64,000 bases of DNA from Trogon surrucura (taxonomy: Eukaryota > Chordata > Aves > Trogoniformes > Trogonidae), in assembly GCA_020746105.1 (NCBI GenBank), contig CM036621.1, positions 24,014,501 to 24,078,500 on the forward strand, read 5' to 3'. This document shows positions 9,716-23,400 of this stretch, in pieces (position 1 is the first letter of the stretch; each line of letters opens with the position of its first letter). Position numbers and translations under genes: made by a program. The notes below the pieces were generated by a model, which saw only the letters and a program-made list of their open reading frames with translations, ran no database searches and was not told where the DNA came from.

Positions 9716-12193
9716 GCACTCGGGCTATGTCAGAGAGAGCTTTTCTGAAATGAATTAAGAGGAGATTTTCATACAGAAATAATATTCCCTAGAAAGTAGT
9801 CCTGTTCATTACCCTCCAAATAGCATGACGTTATTAAAACTAGTGTGTGCAGCAGGGCCTGCAGGTGCTGCTAAAAGCATCCAGAGAGCAGGATTGACTC
9901 TGTGGTAGGACTCTACAGGCATGTAATTCATCCCCTGAGAAAGCAGCAGCATAAGACAGTACAATTTAATTTCTTGTCAAGTAATGCTGCTGAAAAAGAA
10001 CATCCTGTGCCATGCAAAAGCAGCACTGGCTGAACCTCATAGTTGCAGGTATTGTTTCTGTTAGTATAGCGCTGACGAGTGTGTGCAGGAAAGCTCCAGT
10101 ACTTTATGTTGGAGAGTTACCAAAGTGTTTGTGCACACTTGATTCTGGCTGGTTAAAACTGGAAGTTTTTGAAAGCGTGAATTATTGGACTAACTTATAC
10201 CTACAAAGCTTCTAGGGCCAAGGTGAAAGTCTGAGGATGTGTACGTAGGATGTATTCATATAGCACAAGTGTACACATACATAAAATCTATGTGCGTGCA
10301 GTTTTCTTTTATTTACAGGTATGTAGTTAAACACATACATCTACATATATATACATATGAATGTATTTTCACATGCATATAAATATCTCTCTATATATGT
10401 TGGTACAGAAATCGAGGAAATTTGAGCCATCTTTTTCTATCTCTCAGGTGAACACCTCTGAACACTAAGCCATACTGGTATACTTGTATGTGCCCATCTC
10501 AGTCTCTCCTCTGGGAGCTGTTCCACTTTGTATAAATGTGATAGCCTCCAGGAAGAGGCTGTTTCCCTCATCTGAGGGGTAGTGTACTTGGGATGTGAGA
10601 AAAAAAGAGCATCTGAATTTTGGGTAAATTACAGAGCTGAAAGTTCTAGCTTTGTTGCCCTGTTAAGAATCTCATCTAGTTACTGTTTTGTTCCCTCACA
10701 GATCATGCAGTGGAATATGGGTATCCCTTCTGCAATGTTGTTTGCTGGTTTAGGCTCGGGGAGCTCAGGCTAGCCAGCCCACCCTGAAGCAGAGCTCAGC
10801 CAGGAGCAAGAGTTCAAAGATATCCAAGCAGTCCCTTCTCTGAGACTTTCAGAGCAGTTCTCCTGCCAGAATCTCATTATCTTGTACTGCTGTTCTTTTC
10901 CCAAGAGAACACTGAAAAGCTTTGTTTGGTTGCTTGTTGCTCTTAAAGCCATAATCAACAGGGGAGCCACACTAAAACTCTTCCCAAAGTGGGATGGCCA
11001 GTGTTTATTCTGGTGTGGCATCAGCTCTCACTCCTGAATGCCTGAATGTCTAAACCTAGAGTTGGGTTTATTTTTTCAGCAATTCTAGGAAGACAAGTGC
11101 AAGTGGGAGCTTTGAAAGTCATCCAGTCTGTCCCCTGCCCCACAGCAGCAGCAGCCAAATGGATGTTGCTCCTAAAGCAACAATAACAATATCCAGCTAT
11201 GTTATTTTTAAGTGTAGGCTAATTTGGGGCATAAGCAGAAAGCAAGAGAGAGTATCCTGTTGCTTATGGAAAAAGCTGTAGAGATGATGCAAGGCATGTT
11301 ACTGAACACACCACATATATTTCTATGACCTCAACCTAAGTTTGTTTCCTCTGCCCCCTTTTTCATCTTCTTTTCCACAAATGTTAAGAGCAGTTATAGC
11401 TTTTTCTGTGTTCCAATAAAACGGAAGTATCGCTAGGGTAACTACTTAATAAGCAAAATATGAAAAGCGTAATAAAAATGGTGGGAGAGATGGAAAAAAA
11501 TGACTGTTTTTACCTTCAATGATGAAGGAAAAGAACTGCAGAGAAGTAGAGGGGAATATAGGGATAAAAACCTACAAATTTTTCAGGGCAGATAACATAA
11601 CACCAAAAGCTCTGATAAAGGAGTATGCTGTGCAATCCCAGCACAGATTAGCATGAAGATTAGCACAGAAAAAGATACTGTGCATTACCCCACAAGTTTT
11701 ACTGCCTTGCAAAAGTCATGCACTGTGCTCAAGAGCTACTGCCAGCATCATCATGATGACCTGTTTGTACTTTCACCGACACAGAACGTTAAACCGAAGC
11801 AGTAAAAGGAAATAAAGAAAAAGATAATACAGCTTCTACATCAGGAGATTCATAAGACCACGGGCTCATTTTCAAGGAGTGTGGCTGGCTCTCAGTCACT
11901 GCAGACGTTTAAAGGCTGAAGTTGTTGGAGGTAAGCAGATGGATACTAAACTTTCCGTTCTCTTAGCTCCCACTGCTTTAAGTTTCTATTGTAGCCCATC
12001 AGCTAGTTACAGTAATGGAGATGATTAGCAGAGAGAGAGAGAGATATGATTAGCAGAGAGAATTACATTGTGAGGCCTGTTGTTCAAGACCTGACTTTGA
12101 GAAGGTTCTCCAAGAATTGAGTCATTTTAGTGCCAGTGAAACTTAGCAGGCCACTGCAGCCAGGGAGGTGCTTTGCAACAGAGCTCCTTTGCA
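9716..12193. other. Upstream flank of DUSP13B, no gene seen
   Basis: The stretch presumably contains the DUSP13B promoter and any 5' UTR exon, but nothing marks them clearly. There is a TA/CA-rich low-complexity stretch at about 10,250-10,400. The phrase GTCATCCAGTCTGTCCCCTG near 11,118-11,140 resembles the inverted 3' end of an old CR1 element, too short to be certain. A (GA)n microsatellite lies at 12,031-12,043, flanked on both sides by ATGATTAGCAGAGAG. Confidence 0.5.
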
Positions 12194-12220
12194 TCATAGA
12201 ATCACAAAATGGTTTGTGTT
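12194..12220 (-). mobile_element. CR1 LINE 3' tail, outer fragment
   Basis: The short piece CATAGAATCACAAAATGG is the inverted terminal part of a CR1 LINE. It is cut off where another CR1 begins at 12,221. It is best read as the detached tail of the CR1 body at 12,525-12,800, split by the insertion between them. Confidence 0.5.
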
Positions 12221-12523
12221 CATAGAATCATAGAACATAGAATCATAGAACATTTTCAGCTGGAAGAGACCTTCAAGATCATTGAGTCTAACCTTTTCCT
12301 AGCCCTATCAACACCACTAAATGACGTCCCTCAACACAACATCTACCCATCTCTTAAACACCTCCAGGGATGATGCCTCAACCACCTCCCTGGGCAGGCT
12401 GTTCCATGCCTGACAACCCTCAGTAAAGAAATTCTTCCTAATATCCAACTTGAACCTCCGCTGGTGCAACTTAAGGTCACTTCCTCTTATTCTGTCACTC
12501 ACCGCTAGGGAGAACAGACCAAC
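12221..12523 (-). mobile_element. CR1 LINE fragment (ORF2 end plus 3' UTR), inverted
   Basis: A non-LTR retrotransposon 3' end, 5'-truncated as is usual for CR1. On the minus strand, 12,502-12,317 encodes the CR1 reverse-transcriptase C-terminal tail, with [13 protein letters not shown] and [18 protein letters not shown]. The terminal repeat motif ATAGAATCATAGAACATAG is at 12,221-12,250. It appears to have landed inside an older CR1, since tail sequence lies on one side (12,194-12,220) and body on the other (12,525 on). Confidence 0.85.
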
Positions 12524-12524
12524 C

Positions 12525-12800
12525 CCAGACCTTGAAGGTCATCAGCAGACCAACCTTGAAGATCATCTAGTTCCAACCCCCCAGCCATGGGCAGGGACAC
12601 CTCGCACTAGACCAGGTTGTTTAAAGCCTCTTCCATCCTGGCCTTGAACACTTCCAGGGATGAGGCTTCCACAGCTTCTCTGGGCAACCTGCTCCAGTGT
12701 CCCACCACCCTCATAGTAAAGAACTTCTTCTTATGTCTAAACTAAATCTACCCTGCTCTAGCTGAAAACCGTTGCCCCTCGTCCTACCTCTGCATGCCCT
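12525..12800 (-). mobile_element. Older CR1 LINE body, inverted, interrupted by a younger CR1
   Basis: The sequence AAGATCATCTAGTTCCAACC followed by GCCATGGGCAGGGACACCTC is the inverted CR1 3' region. It then continues through the 'cttccagggatgaggcttcc' and 'aaagaacttcttc' phrases of ORF2. It differs in subfamily from the copy at 12,221-12,523 and stops resembling CR1 at about 12,800. Confidence 0.75.
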
Positions 12801-15800
12801 TGGGAACAGCATACAGCAGTCCTCTTTCCAAAAGGTACGTCAACGTCGTTTGCTTCACATGTTTAACACCAGACAGGTGAGCTCCTCGTATCAACATGAA
12901 GTGTAGCTCCTCCCAAGCACACTGCTCCATCCTGCGCTGCACTGGCCTTGAAACTGAATTGCTCTGCAGGGCCTTCAAGGTAAGCTTGGAAATAGCTATA
13001 CCAGATGATTGGACTAATGAGGAAGGTAGTATGAATTTTTTAATTGAAGGCCGGAGACTTTGTTGAGGATTTCCTCTCCCACCCCTTCTACTTTAAGATA
13101 CTGCAAAGCTGGCAGAAATGCTGCCACTGATCACATTTCTCTAAGCTTCTCCTTCTGGGTGGCTCTCAGAAGCTGCTCTAGCTGGAAACAGCCAATGACT
13201 GCAGGAGGACAGAGCCCCTGTAACCGGGGGAAAAAAAATCTGCTTTACAAACTCACTAGTGTTTTCCGCAGAGATCTAGACCATGCAAGTTGGATAGGAT
13301 ACTTTTCTTTTAAACGGTAGCCTGGAAGGACCTAAAGACCATTCTTGTTAGATTAGATTGCGGGTCTGGTGCAATGGCCCCTCAGGCAGCGTTTGGGAAG
13401 GATGTGGGTGACTGCTCATGATACCTGCAAGCGGCTTCCCATGGACTCAGTCCTCCCAGAACCTCCTCTACAACAGACTGGCTGATCTTTGCATCTCACT
13501 TATGTTACCCAGCCTGGTGTCTTTCAAGTTTTTAAATGAGATTGTTGATAGCCTTGGGCAGAGCAAGGCACTGATTTTGGCTGGACCTGTGGTTACTGCA
13601 GTAACACAAACACTAGCTAATGATAACATGATACAGAGAGCTCCTGCAGCCAAATATCCTAAACTCCCTGAATCAAAACCTGACAAACTAAATGGTTCAA
13701 AATACCAAAGCATGAGATCAGAATATAATTCATGTGGGACAGGGTGAAAAAAAAGCCTCTCAATGCATTTCAAATTGCTGTCTACTCTGTTTTTTCTTCT
13801 CTTTTCTCTCAGCAAGCATCTCTGCACTCATCTTTTACACTCCTTGCTCTTTTCTCTTAGGTAGTACTTAACACTATGGCTCTTTGTCCCCCTGATGGAA
13901 AAATCCAGATGGAAAGAAGTGTGATTCACAGGGAAATGATCATGTAAGTAGAATTAATCTTTCAGATACTGTAATATGAAATCCGATTTTCCCTTTTGTT
14001 AAGAAGACCCAATCTGTGTCTCTACATTTTGGTCAGAATCAGACACTAAGAGAACCCAGGAGTCTCTTGAGGTAGAGCTGAAAACCTTGTGTGCAGAAAC
14101 TGGCACATTTAAAAGCAATAGCAAAGTTAAAACAGCCAGATGGGAACCTAGCAGGCAACCGAGAGGGGAACTCTCTGTTTTCCTTGCAAGCCTACAGGGG
14201 CTTGTTTGCAGGAATTAGAATCTCTCACCAGCAGTTCACTGGAGCTCTAATACCAAGTGGTACTGAAAATGAGAAGCAGGTTATGGCTGATGGTTTAAAT
14301 GAGGCACCTGTGGGAATTTAGAAATGAGATCCTGGACTCGTCTCGGCGTAGACCGTGCACATGGCAGAGCAATATTGCTTTCTTGGCTGACTGCATCATA
14401 TATTACGGCTTTTTATTTTGCCCACACTCAAACAGCAGGGAACAGTAGAAGTTCATTGCTCCTGCTCACTGTTTAAACCCTGATCTGCCTCACCAGAGGC
14501 AGTGCCCCTGAATAATGGAAAGCAGAATCGGTCCCTCGGCCTCAGTGCGGGTATGTGTTCAGTGCAGCACTGTATTAATGCCATTGCCATTATTCCAGAG
14601 TGAAGAGAAAAGCAGAATGTACAATTAAAGCTCTGTTTGGTTCAGTTTTTAAGAGAATTTACTACCCGGGAAAGATGCCAGATCGAGGGCTCTGGAAAAC
14701 ACAGCTCTCTCTTTAACCGCAGCGTTGGGAAGGAGCAGGAGCAGCCCTGCAAACCCCCTCCCTGGCTACCCCCTCAGCTTAGCTCGGCTCACAGATGCCC
14801 CTCGCCCACGCCAGCAGCCGTGTTTTACTGGGTGGGAGAAAATGTGAGTCTTCACACCTCGTCACTGCTTGGTCTCCCTCCTGACACCTCTGTTCACGTC
14901 CGGCCTTGTACATTTATGATGGGGCCCTCTGACTCCTCCAAACCGAGCTGGAAGGAACCAGCTTCTGCTCGTGAGGAGCCTGAACTGGGCTGAAGAGCAA
15001 AAGGCTCCTTCCCCTGTAAGCCATCCTGTCCCCATGCAGGTCTACCGGTGGGGCTGAGGGGGCTGCTGCAGGACAGACAAAGCTTACCTCTGCCTCATGG
15101 GACCTGCATGCACCTGGGAATAGCAGGGACATGCAAGGGTGTTTCAGGACTGGGAGCAGCCAGAGGGCACGGCAGGTGAGAGTGACCAGCCTCAGCCCAG
15201 GGTTTGGAGAGCCAGGAGAGCCTGTGGTGGTGAGGCAGGTCCCAGCTGAGGTGGGAGGTCAAGGGGGTGCATGGGAAGAGCTGTGGGATAGTGCAGGCAG
15301 AGATGAAGTCCGAATGTCTCAGCTCAAGTGGGCTCCTGAGTGAGGTGGGGAGCCCCAGCGAGGTCTCACACAGCTCCTTCCAGCACCCCCCTTGCAGGTT
15401 GTGCTGTTGTCCTTGGACAAGGCAAGCCCTGGGAGAAGCAGAGCTTGCTGAGCCAGGCTCATGGCCCTGCCGGTGGGATTCAGGCTTGTGGGGGAAGCTC
15501 CACCTGTGCCCTGCTGGATTTTGGGGAGAGGATGTTATTGCTACCTCATGGAAGTGCTCCTGGAGAACATTTCCTTTCCTTTGCAGTGTAACAGATTTGC
15601 ACATATTTTCCCAAGACCCTCTCCGACCGAGGAGAACCTCCACGCTGCCTCCAGCCCTCCCCAGCCCCCTCTGCCTCCCCCAACATTCCTGTTTAAGAGC
15701 CACCCAGCCAAGGAAGAGACACCTGCCCAAGAGAGGGGCTAACACTGCAGGAATGGATGCTTGGAAAATGGGGGTGGCGGGTGGAAAAAATGGGGAGTGC

Positions 15801-18800
15801 TGCTTTCAGTGACAGGCCGTGGCTGTCATGCTTTTACATCTGTAGCTTTTACATTCAAAGGAGATTAAAAAAAAAGAAGTATTACCTTAGCAGCTGACAC
15901 CTCTGCTGGCACCTCAATGCCATCCCCAGCAAGACAGCGCTGCCCTCCACAGGCTCCTACCATAATTTCCGACTGGTCTGTGGGTATCTGTCGAGCCTAG
16001 GATGATGCTTTCGCCTTTAATTCTCTTCTGGGGCACTCCTGTCCAGGGTACCACAGCTAGGAATTAACACTCCCTCTCCCCAAACCTGCTGTTTTTTCTT
16101 GACGCATCTCAACTACACTCATGCTTCTCCCTGAATTAAAATAGCTGTACTTTTAAGTCGTGCTGCCAGCAGCCATAACTGTGCTATATGCTATAATCAG
16201 GAGAGCACGCAATCACCATGCAGCTAGCTGCTTCTAATAGTAGAAACTTCACTCTAATCTTATGTAATGCCAGTAATGGAGCAGAGAGGCTGTTGGTTGT
16301 GAAGAGCTTAGACAGAAAGCTTCCTTGGGCAGCCCGTGCCCTGAGGGCAAACGAGCTCCAGAGAGAGCAAGAGAAACAAAGTGACCTTGATATTGATAAC
16401 AGTTCAGTGAGTGCTGTCACAGCCAGTGCTGTGCTGAGATTTCATCAGTGTCATAGGCTGTCGATAGGTGTAAATTATGGGCAGTTCTGATACAAATGAT
16501 GTCGAAGAGACCGGACTCGGAGAGGGTGGGGAAAAAAATGCTTTGTCTTCAGGGAGGACAAACAAGGATGGTAATATATTGCTGTTAAAAGGGGCTCCAA
16601 AGTATTTGCCCTTCTGCAGGCAGTATGGATTTGTGTGACTGTGGATTAAAAGAGGGTGGTGTTTTTTTTCTTCTCCTTGATTTACTCCTCAAATGATTTT
16701 TGTCTGACTGCCGCTGTCAATACAAAATTGACAATGCTGTCAGGCTTGCAAGATTTCAGAACATTTGAAGGCATGAGTAAAGGGGTTTTGATATTCCTCA
16801 GTTGTTTGGCAGGGGTATCTTTGAGCTGTCTGTCTCTCCCTGCACTTTTAATGAAAGCAGTGAAGTGCTCTTCTTGCCTTGCTTGAAAGGGTACATATGA
16901 AAAAGGCACCTTTTTCTAAGGTTGACAAAGCTGTACAAACTCTTCGCAGTGGAATCGAGCAAAAAGACTTCAAAACTCTGCAGTAGAAGATCTATTTTGG
17001 CATTTTGTAGAGCTTTCAAGAGACACTCTCAGCTTTGTTGGGGCAGAATGGAATCTTTTTTATTTAGATTTTTTTAAGTGCTAAACTTAAAATCATGATT
17101 TTTTTTTTAATAAGTTATTTTTTAAGTATGGTGATTGTATGTCACAAAAGAATTGACCACTGATGAGGTGCATGAGAACAACTAAGAGGGGCTATTAAGA
17201 CGTAGAACTGGGAGTTACTTTTTCTTGCCAACTTTTGATTAGATGTCTGATTAATATTTGCTCCTAATTTCTTATCTTGAATTTGGAGAAGTGAAACTGG
17301 TGGTGTTTTTCCTGTTGCTCCTCTCTGGTATGGGGGTACCAGGTAAACCAGAGTGAACCAGGGAGCTGCCTGGTCAGGGGATGTGGGTAAAGCAGCATGT
17401 GCAGCCACCTTTCTTGGCTGTGATGGGTGAGGCACCAAGTGTAGGGGCGGGGGCCACACTTGCTGCTCTAATGGAATGGCCAGTCCCAGGGTTACTGGGA
17501 GATCTTGTCCTGCCATTTGCTGGCTGCTTGGAAGGAATTTCCCCACCAGTCCTGCTGTGTTGTCCCTCTGAGGAGCTGGCAGTGTGATGGTGCCCCGCTC
17601 CCCAAATATCACGTTGATGCCACCTGCGGCTTGCCAGGCCAGGCAGGAGCAAGGGTTGTTATGCACCGGCAAGTTTTTGGAGGGTCTTTTCACCTTTATC
17701 TTGCCAGGCTTTATGCCGTTGTTTTTCTGATGCTCTTTCCTGCTGAGGAGGCTTGGCGTGGGCTGTAATTGATGCTAAAGCTGATAGGGCGATGGAGGGA
17801 GCAAGAGCCTCCAGCAAAGGAGCAGCCTCATGGCTCCCAAGAGGGAGAGTCAAGCACGGGTAGCAGGGAGGGGTGCAGCCTTGCTGGAGGTTGTGCCTAC
17901 TGCAGGCAGTTTATAACAGACAGTTTGGGAACATATTGCAAATGTAACAGTCCATTTTCCCAAAGCAAACCTGACCGCCTCCAGCACAGCCCTGGGAAGA
18001 CAGTCGTCTGCTTGAGAAAGTTGCTGTGAAAAGGAATACATTACTGGCTGTGAGCTTCTCAGGTACAATGGTAATGGGAGCCACCCGTGAGCTAAAAATA
18101 GCATTAACGTTGTTTCTCTCCAGTGCCTGGCATCCCAAGCAGTCATTTTTGCTGGCACTAGTGAAAACGAACAAAGCTTTGAACAGCTTTTATTTATGTT
18201 CTCTTTGCAAGCTAGAATTTTGTGAGTAGTTTTTCTTACTGGCTCTGACTTTTCAGTTTATTTTAAGGGAAAATATTGGCATTTTCTCCTCTTGAAAATT
18301 TTCTTCTTTTTAATTATCCTATATCATTTTCATGTGTTTAGCACAACTATGTGGCAAAAGCCATTGCGACAGGACAGTGAGGATCACAAGTAGTCATTTA
18401 CAAAGAACCTCTTTGATTGCAGGAAAAAGGGGAAAAAATACCCCATGTACCAAAATTTAATCATCTGGCATGTGTTTTCAATAAAATACTAAAAATGGTT
18501 TTGGTTTAAAATTAAGCAAGTAATACAAAATGTTTTGGCATGATATGTGGTGTTTACATTGAGAGAACAGATAGAAATAGTTGTTGTAGTAGAAGGAAAA
18601 GCTTTACATACCTATTAGACAATATCTTCCTGTGTTTTCACAGGAAACAAAGATATCTTTTGTCAAGGAGAAGAAGACCTGAGAGCAAAACTGGCAAAAA
18701 GACCTCTCTTCAAAATATTTAGGGTACGTGATGAAGTCGTGTTATAAACTGATAAAGCCTCACATGTTACGTAACTCTCCTTTGCTGCTACAGACATTCA

Positions 18801-20030
18801 AGAAACACAAGGTCTACAAAGCAGACAGTTTGCTCTGGGATAACCACTGAACCACTGCTACTAGATCAACCAGTAGGGCTGGAAGAATTAGACATACTTT
18901 TAAATATGCAAGAAGGGTTTGGGTTTTTTCCCAGTTATGCTAACTGATACAATTATACACTGCTTTTACTGACAAACCATGCCTTACATCAGCACCTTAG
19001 ATCAGTGTTACTGAAGCGCTGTGATTTTTCATATTGCCAGAAGATGGCAGAAGAAAGCAATTTTGAATGATTCAAAAATACACAAATGCAGAGTATACTC
19101 ATGACTGGCATTTAAGGGGAGCTATTACCGATATACAGGAAATTGCTCTGTCTGGATGGAAGAAAAATGTGAACTGTACGGGATGAATTAAATTGATATT
19201 GGCCTGGGTGTATTCATCAAATCATTTACACTGCATCTTTTCCCATGCAGGTTTTCTGTCCAAGAAAAGCCTGTAACGGTGCTCATTTGTGCTATGCACG
19301 GTGCAGTTTGGCCTGGTTTTGTTCTGCCAGCAAAATCTCTTGTACAAACCAGTCCAGAATATAACACGCTCACCCAAGGTAAAAAGCAGGGTGATTCTTT
19401 TAGTCTTGTATTCCCTCTCTTTCCAAATACATTTCTCTTCTCTTTCCCAGTTGCAGGAAAAAGCCAAGATGGTGAAAACATCTCCATCCTTCAGCTTTCA
19501 GAAAGAGAGGGAGAAGTGCCAGGTAAAAGAGCGGGGCGGGTGCCAGGTGAGAGAAGACGCCTGAGCGCTGCCAACCTGTGGCACTGAGCTGCTGAACTGG
19601 GCGGTGGGCTAGTGGTGGTGGTTACCTCAGACAGCATCTCCTCTCCCTCTTCTCCAGGAGAAAACTTGACCCCTCAGTCACATAAGTCTCACCGAGGCGA
19701 CATCTCCATGGCCAGGACTGCCAGACATCCCCGTAGGCCCCGGCCCGCTCTCTCAGGAGCTGGCAGGACCTCGAAAGAGGGCTTAGCTGGAGGAGTCTGT
19801 GCTGTTCATGCTCCGTCCCCAGCTGCTTTCACGTCAAATGCTTTTCTTAGAGGAAAAAAAAAAACAACCCTCTAGAAGAATGGAAAGTGGTTTGGTAACT
19901 GCACTCAGACTAGCTGAGGGCTTTGAGTTACCCGAAGGCGTTACCCCCTTCCCCGTCCAGAGCGACGTTTCTCTGGCGTCCTTCTAAACGGTAACAAAAT
20001 CCTGACGGAAACTTGCAAACGTTATTGGGC
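12801..20030. other. Long non-coding stretch, no gene seen
   Basis: I find no phosphatase exon, RNA gene or clear mobile element. The part from about 14,700 to 15,800 is richer in GC, which explains the overlapping open frames on both strands there (longest 15,095-15,745, minus). None carries a recognisable motif. An A-rich patch lies at about 15,866, T-rich patches at about 17,050-17,120. At 19,518-19,556 the phrase GTGCCAGGTRARAGAG occurs twice in close succession. Confidence 0.5.
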
Positions 20031-20410
20031 GTCACTGGAAATTACCAGGCGCTTATGAACCGGCGGGAGCGATTTCCCAGCGGCAGCGCTGCGCACACCC
20101 GGGCGCCGGTGCCGGCCGCGCCGCTGCTGCTGCCCGCCAGGTGTCCCCGCGGCTCCGCGCTGGCTCCCGCCGCCCGTGGGAACGGGAGGTGGAGGCATCG
20201 AGGAAATTTATCCTCAGCCTTTTGCGGTTCGTCCGACGAAGGGACAAAGCCTGGCGGCCACGGCGGCTGGGCCCGTCCCGGGGCTCGGCTTTGCCGCACC
20301 TTTTGGCTCGCCTCAGCCCGAGCTCGCCTGCCCGGAGCCAGGGAGGGATGGAGGGAGGGTGCTGGTGCAGCGGTGGAGGGGAGGCCGTCGGGCGGTCTTG
20401 TACTAGGACC
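20031..20410. promoter_or_regulatory. Isolated CpG island between phosphatase genes
   Basis: CpG-dense, GC-rich sequence with sharp edges in an otherwise AT-leaning region. It includes a G-run stretch at 20,340-20,360 (GGGAGGGATGGAGGGAGGG) that could form a G-quadruplex. No TATA box is obvious and no known gene starts here. The open frames on both strands are explained by composition. CpG islands of this type usually mark a transcription start, so an unannotated transcript is possible. It is about 10 kb upstream of DUSP13B (reading leftward) and could be its distal promoter. Confidence 0.55.
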
Positions 20411-23400
20411 AGCCCTTCTGTCTGGTCTGCAGGAATTAAAAGCATTGTGAGGTTCAGGGAGTTGCCAACCTTTTGAAGGCCAATGTGGGGCTAAAAATCT
20501 GTCTCTAAAGTTGTCCTGTTTCTTACACTGTCTTCCCCTAGGCTCTGCTGTGGGCTGATGGAGAATGATGGATTAGCCAGACGTTCAGGTCTGACTCGTC
20601 TTGGCACCTTTTCCACCTGTCTTATGAATGAGGTGTCCACAATATCCATTACTAAATATGGAATTATATAACACAGGCACCAAATATCCAGCATCTGCCT
20701 CCTGGGCTAGGAATACATTTGTTACTATGAACCAAGATTCATTCCACAGTGGCAGCAAGGAGGGTGATGAGATTGAGAGTGAAGAAGCAAAAGAAAAATG
20801 TTTACAGCAACTTTCAGCTGTTGTGATGATGAGAAAAACAACTGATGATATGGACATCCATCACCTGGGTAGGAATGCCCTTGCCCCATGAGATGATACT
20901 AGCAGAGACTCCAGAGCCCTCACACCTTCCACCTCAGGATTCTGAACCTACTTGGCTTTTTAAGGTGTTGTTTCTTTTATTGCTTCTTTTGCTAAAATGC
21001 CTTTGTTCTCAGCTTAGTTCTGCAGTTAGCAGCAGAATCAACTTCATTTTGTGAGAAAAGCAAGTGATGGAAACTCTGCAGCTGCTGGTAACACCACAGG
21101 AGTACTGTCAGCATCCAGGATCTTTCTTTTGCCTTTTGGCTGCCCACCTCTGAGTTATGAGGTCCTACCTGCTATTCAGAAGTAGATTAAGCCTTCCTGA
21201 AAAAGAATAGTTTTAGCAAAGCACAAAATGACTTTGAATCTGCCTCATCCGTGACATCTGACAACCTGGGTCCTTTTGGCAGGCTTTCAGCAACTAATCA
21301 TCTAGGGCAAAGCAGCTCTAGGGTATGTTTAAACCTGCTGTGGACATGAGGTGAGCAAGCACATACCCTTTACATGTTGAGGTTTTAGTAGGTACGTGTG
21401 TATGGGGGAAACAACACTCTGTCGACATCTGTTCCCCTTCCATGCTTGAAAGGAAAATCCTCTCCTTTCAGCAATGAAGCATTATCTTCAAATGTCAATT
21501 TGCTATCTTTTTTTAGTGAAGACAATAATGAGAAACCATTCAGCACAGGTCCCAAAACAAAGGCAAATTCAGGGCTGTCCAGGAATTTGAAAGCTCTGAG
21601 TAGAATGGATTTTCTATTTCTATCCTGCTGGGTGAGGTGCGTATACCTGAGTTTATTATTTCTGTTCTGTTGAGCAAGTTGTATATACCTGAAAGGGAAC
21701 AAGCATATGTGCAGGTTATCTCAGAAGGAGGAAGCTCCTGCACAGGTGACATAATCATGGTTGTGGTGCTGGATCAGGTCTTAAGGTGGCTATACTGAAC
21801 CCTGGTCTCCTGCTGCTTACTCTTGACCATTGCCACAAGGGCTAAGACTGGGTAGGTCAGTCCTAACCCAAGAGATCAAATCTCCTGAAGTGCAGGAGCC
21901 CAGACCTAGGTCAGCACAGCTGGGCTGTTTTTTCTATTTCCAGGACCATCGGACACAGGAAGGTGGTTACTGACCTGCTGACTACTGGAACAGAACAACA
22001 TGCTGTAGACCTTGAGGTGCTTTCTTATCCTGACTTACTAAATGCCTGTCCTACTTTCTTCATCCATGGTGGCCGCACACTGTGCTAGGGTCTGCTGATC
22101 ATGCCTATCCCATTTTCTGCTTTCTTAGGATCGTATGCAATTGTGATTACCAAACAATTCCATCTCGTCCCTCTGTTAGCTTAAGCATCCTCTTGATGAA
22201 TCACACACTGGGTGACAACAGGCAAGACCTCTACGGTTAAAAATGCAAACTCCCTCCACTGGCAGAGGTGCTGGCATGGTAGCAAGGCTCTCTGCACACA
22301 CGAAGCCTGCCTTCTGGCTGGCTACATCTCCACGCAGGATGCTGTGTCTTGACTTTACACCTCATTGTCGCGGCTACATGTGCTTCCACAATGGACTCTG
22401 TTAGCACCAGCTAGCCTCGCCTTGCAGACACCTGAAATTGAGCCACCTTTTGGCACAGGAGTGCAGCCTGCTACCCTCAAAAGAAATAAACCACAAAATC
22501 CTGGCCAAAGAGTGAAAACAGGGCTAAAGTTATGACTTTCTGAATGTTTATCTTCACTCTGTATTTGATGATTGGATAAGAAGGTGACCAGTCTCTTACA
22601 GAAAGCTAAGGTAGATTAAACAACACAGAGGAAAAGAGTGGTTTTCCTGAGCTGCATGACAGAGGATGTGCAGGGCTTCACCATTCCCCGCTCACAGCCT
22701 CTGTGGCTAAGGATTTCATGCCATGTCTCTCCCTAAGCCCTTCAGATCTGAACTTTAAGTATGGTCAATACAGCTGTGCTTCCTTTTTATTTCCAAAAAA
22801 ATAATGGCTTTTCCTTTGTAGTGTTTGTATTTTTACATACTGCTTTGGTTCACTCACTCTTTTCCTGAGTTTAGTAAAGAAGCTGTCTGTGAAACCAAGA
22901 ATTAAAAAAAAAAGAAAATTATCGAAGACCTTTTTTTTTCATATATGGGGGAGAGATTTTTTAAAGGCATAAAGGGGAGTCTATCAAGTTATGCACCTAA
23001 GTACTATTTGTGCCCTTGAAAATCTCTCGCTTGCAGTACTTAATTGGTCTGTGCAAATCCATTGCCAGAAGAGGTAATTGACCATTTTTATAGAAGGATC
23101 GGTAACAAAAACACTCCAGGATATTGTTCTAGAAATTAAAAAAAAATTAGGAATTATGGAAAAAATATGTTTCCGGGCATCAGCCAGCCTCTCCTGAAAC
23201 TATGCAAATTCACTTGGTGAAAACAAGAGCAGACACAATGAAATGATTTGTATATGAAGAACCAAGATCTCAAATGTGATATTATGCAGAAGGTAAAGAG
23301 TCTGTACTAGATAAGTAACAGCTCAATGTGTTATCAAGGGTGCACTTTGCTTTTGATGAATGTTAAAAGAACCTTTAGCCTTGAAAATAAAGAGGATAAT

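Noticed and set aside
15095-15745. 216-codon minus-strand frame
   Set aside because: Locally GC-rich region with overlapping frames on both strands; no domain and no conserved phrase.
20628-20891. 87-codon frame as a possible exon
   Set aside because: It has an acidic Glu/Lys-rich stretch but no family match and no clear acceptor-donor pair.
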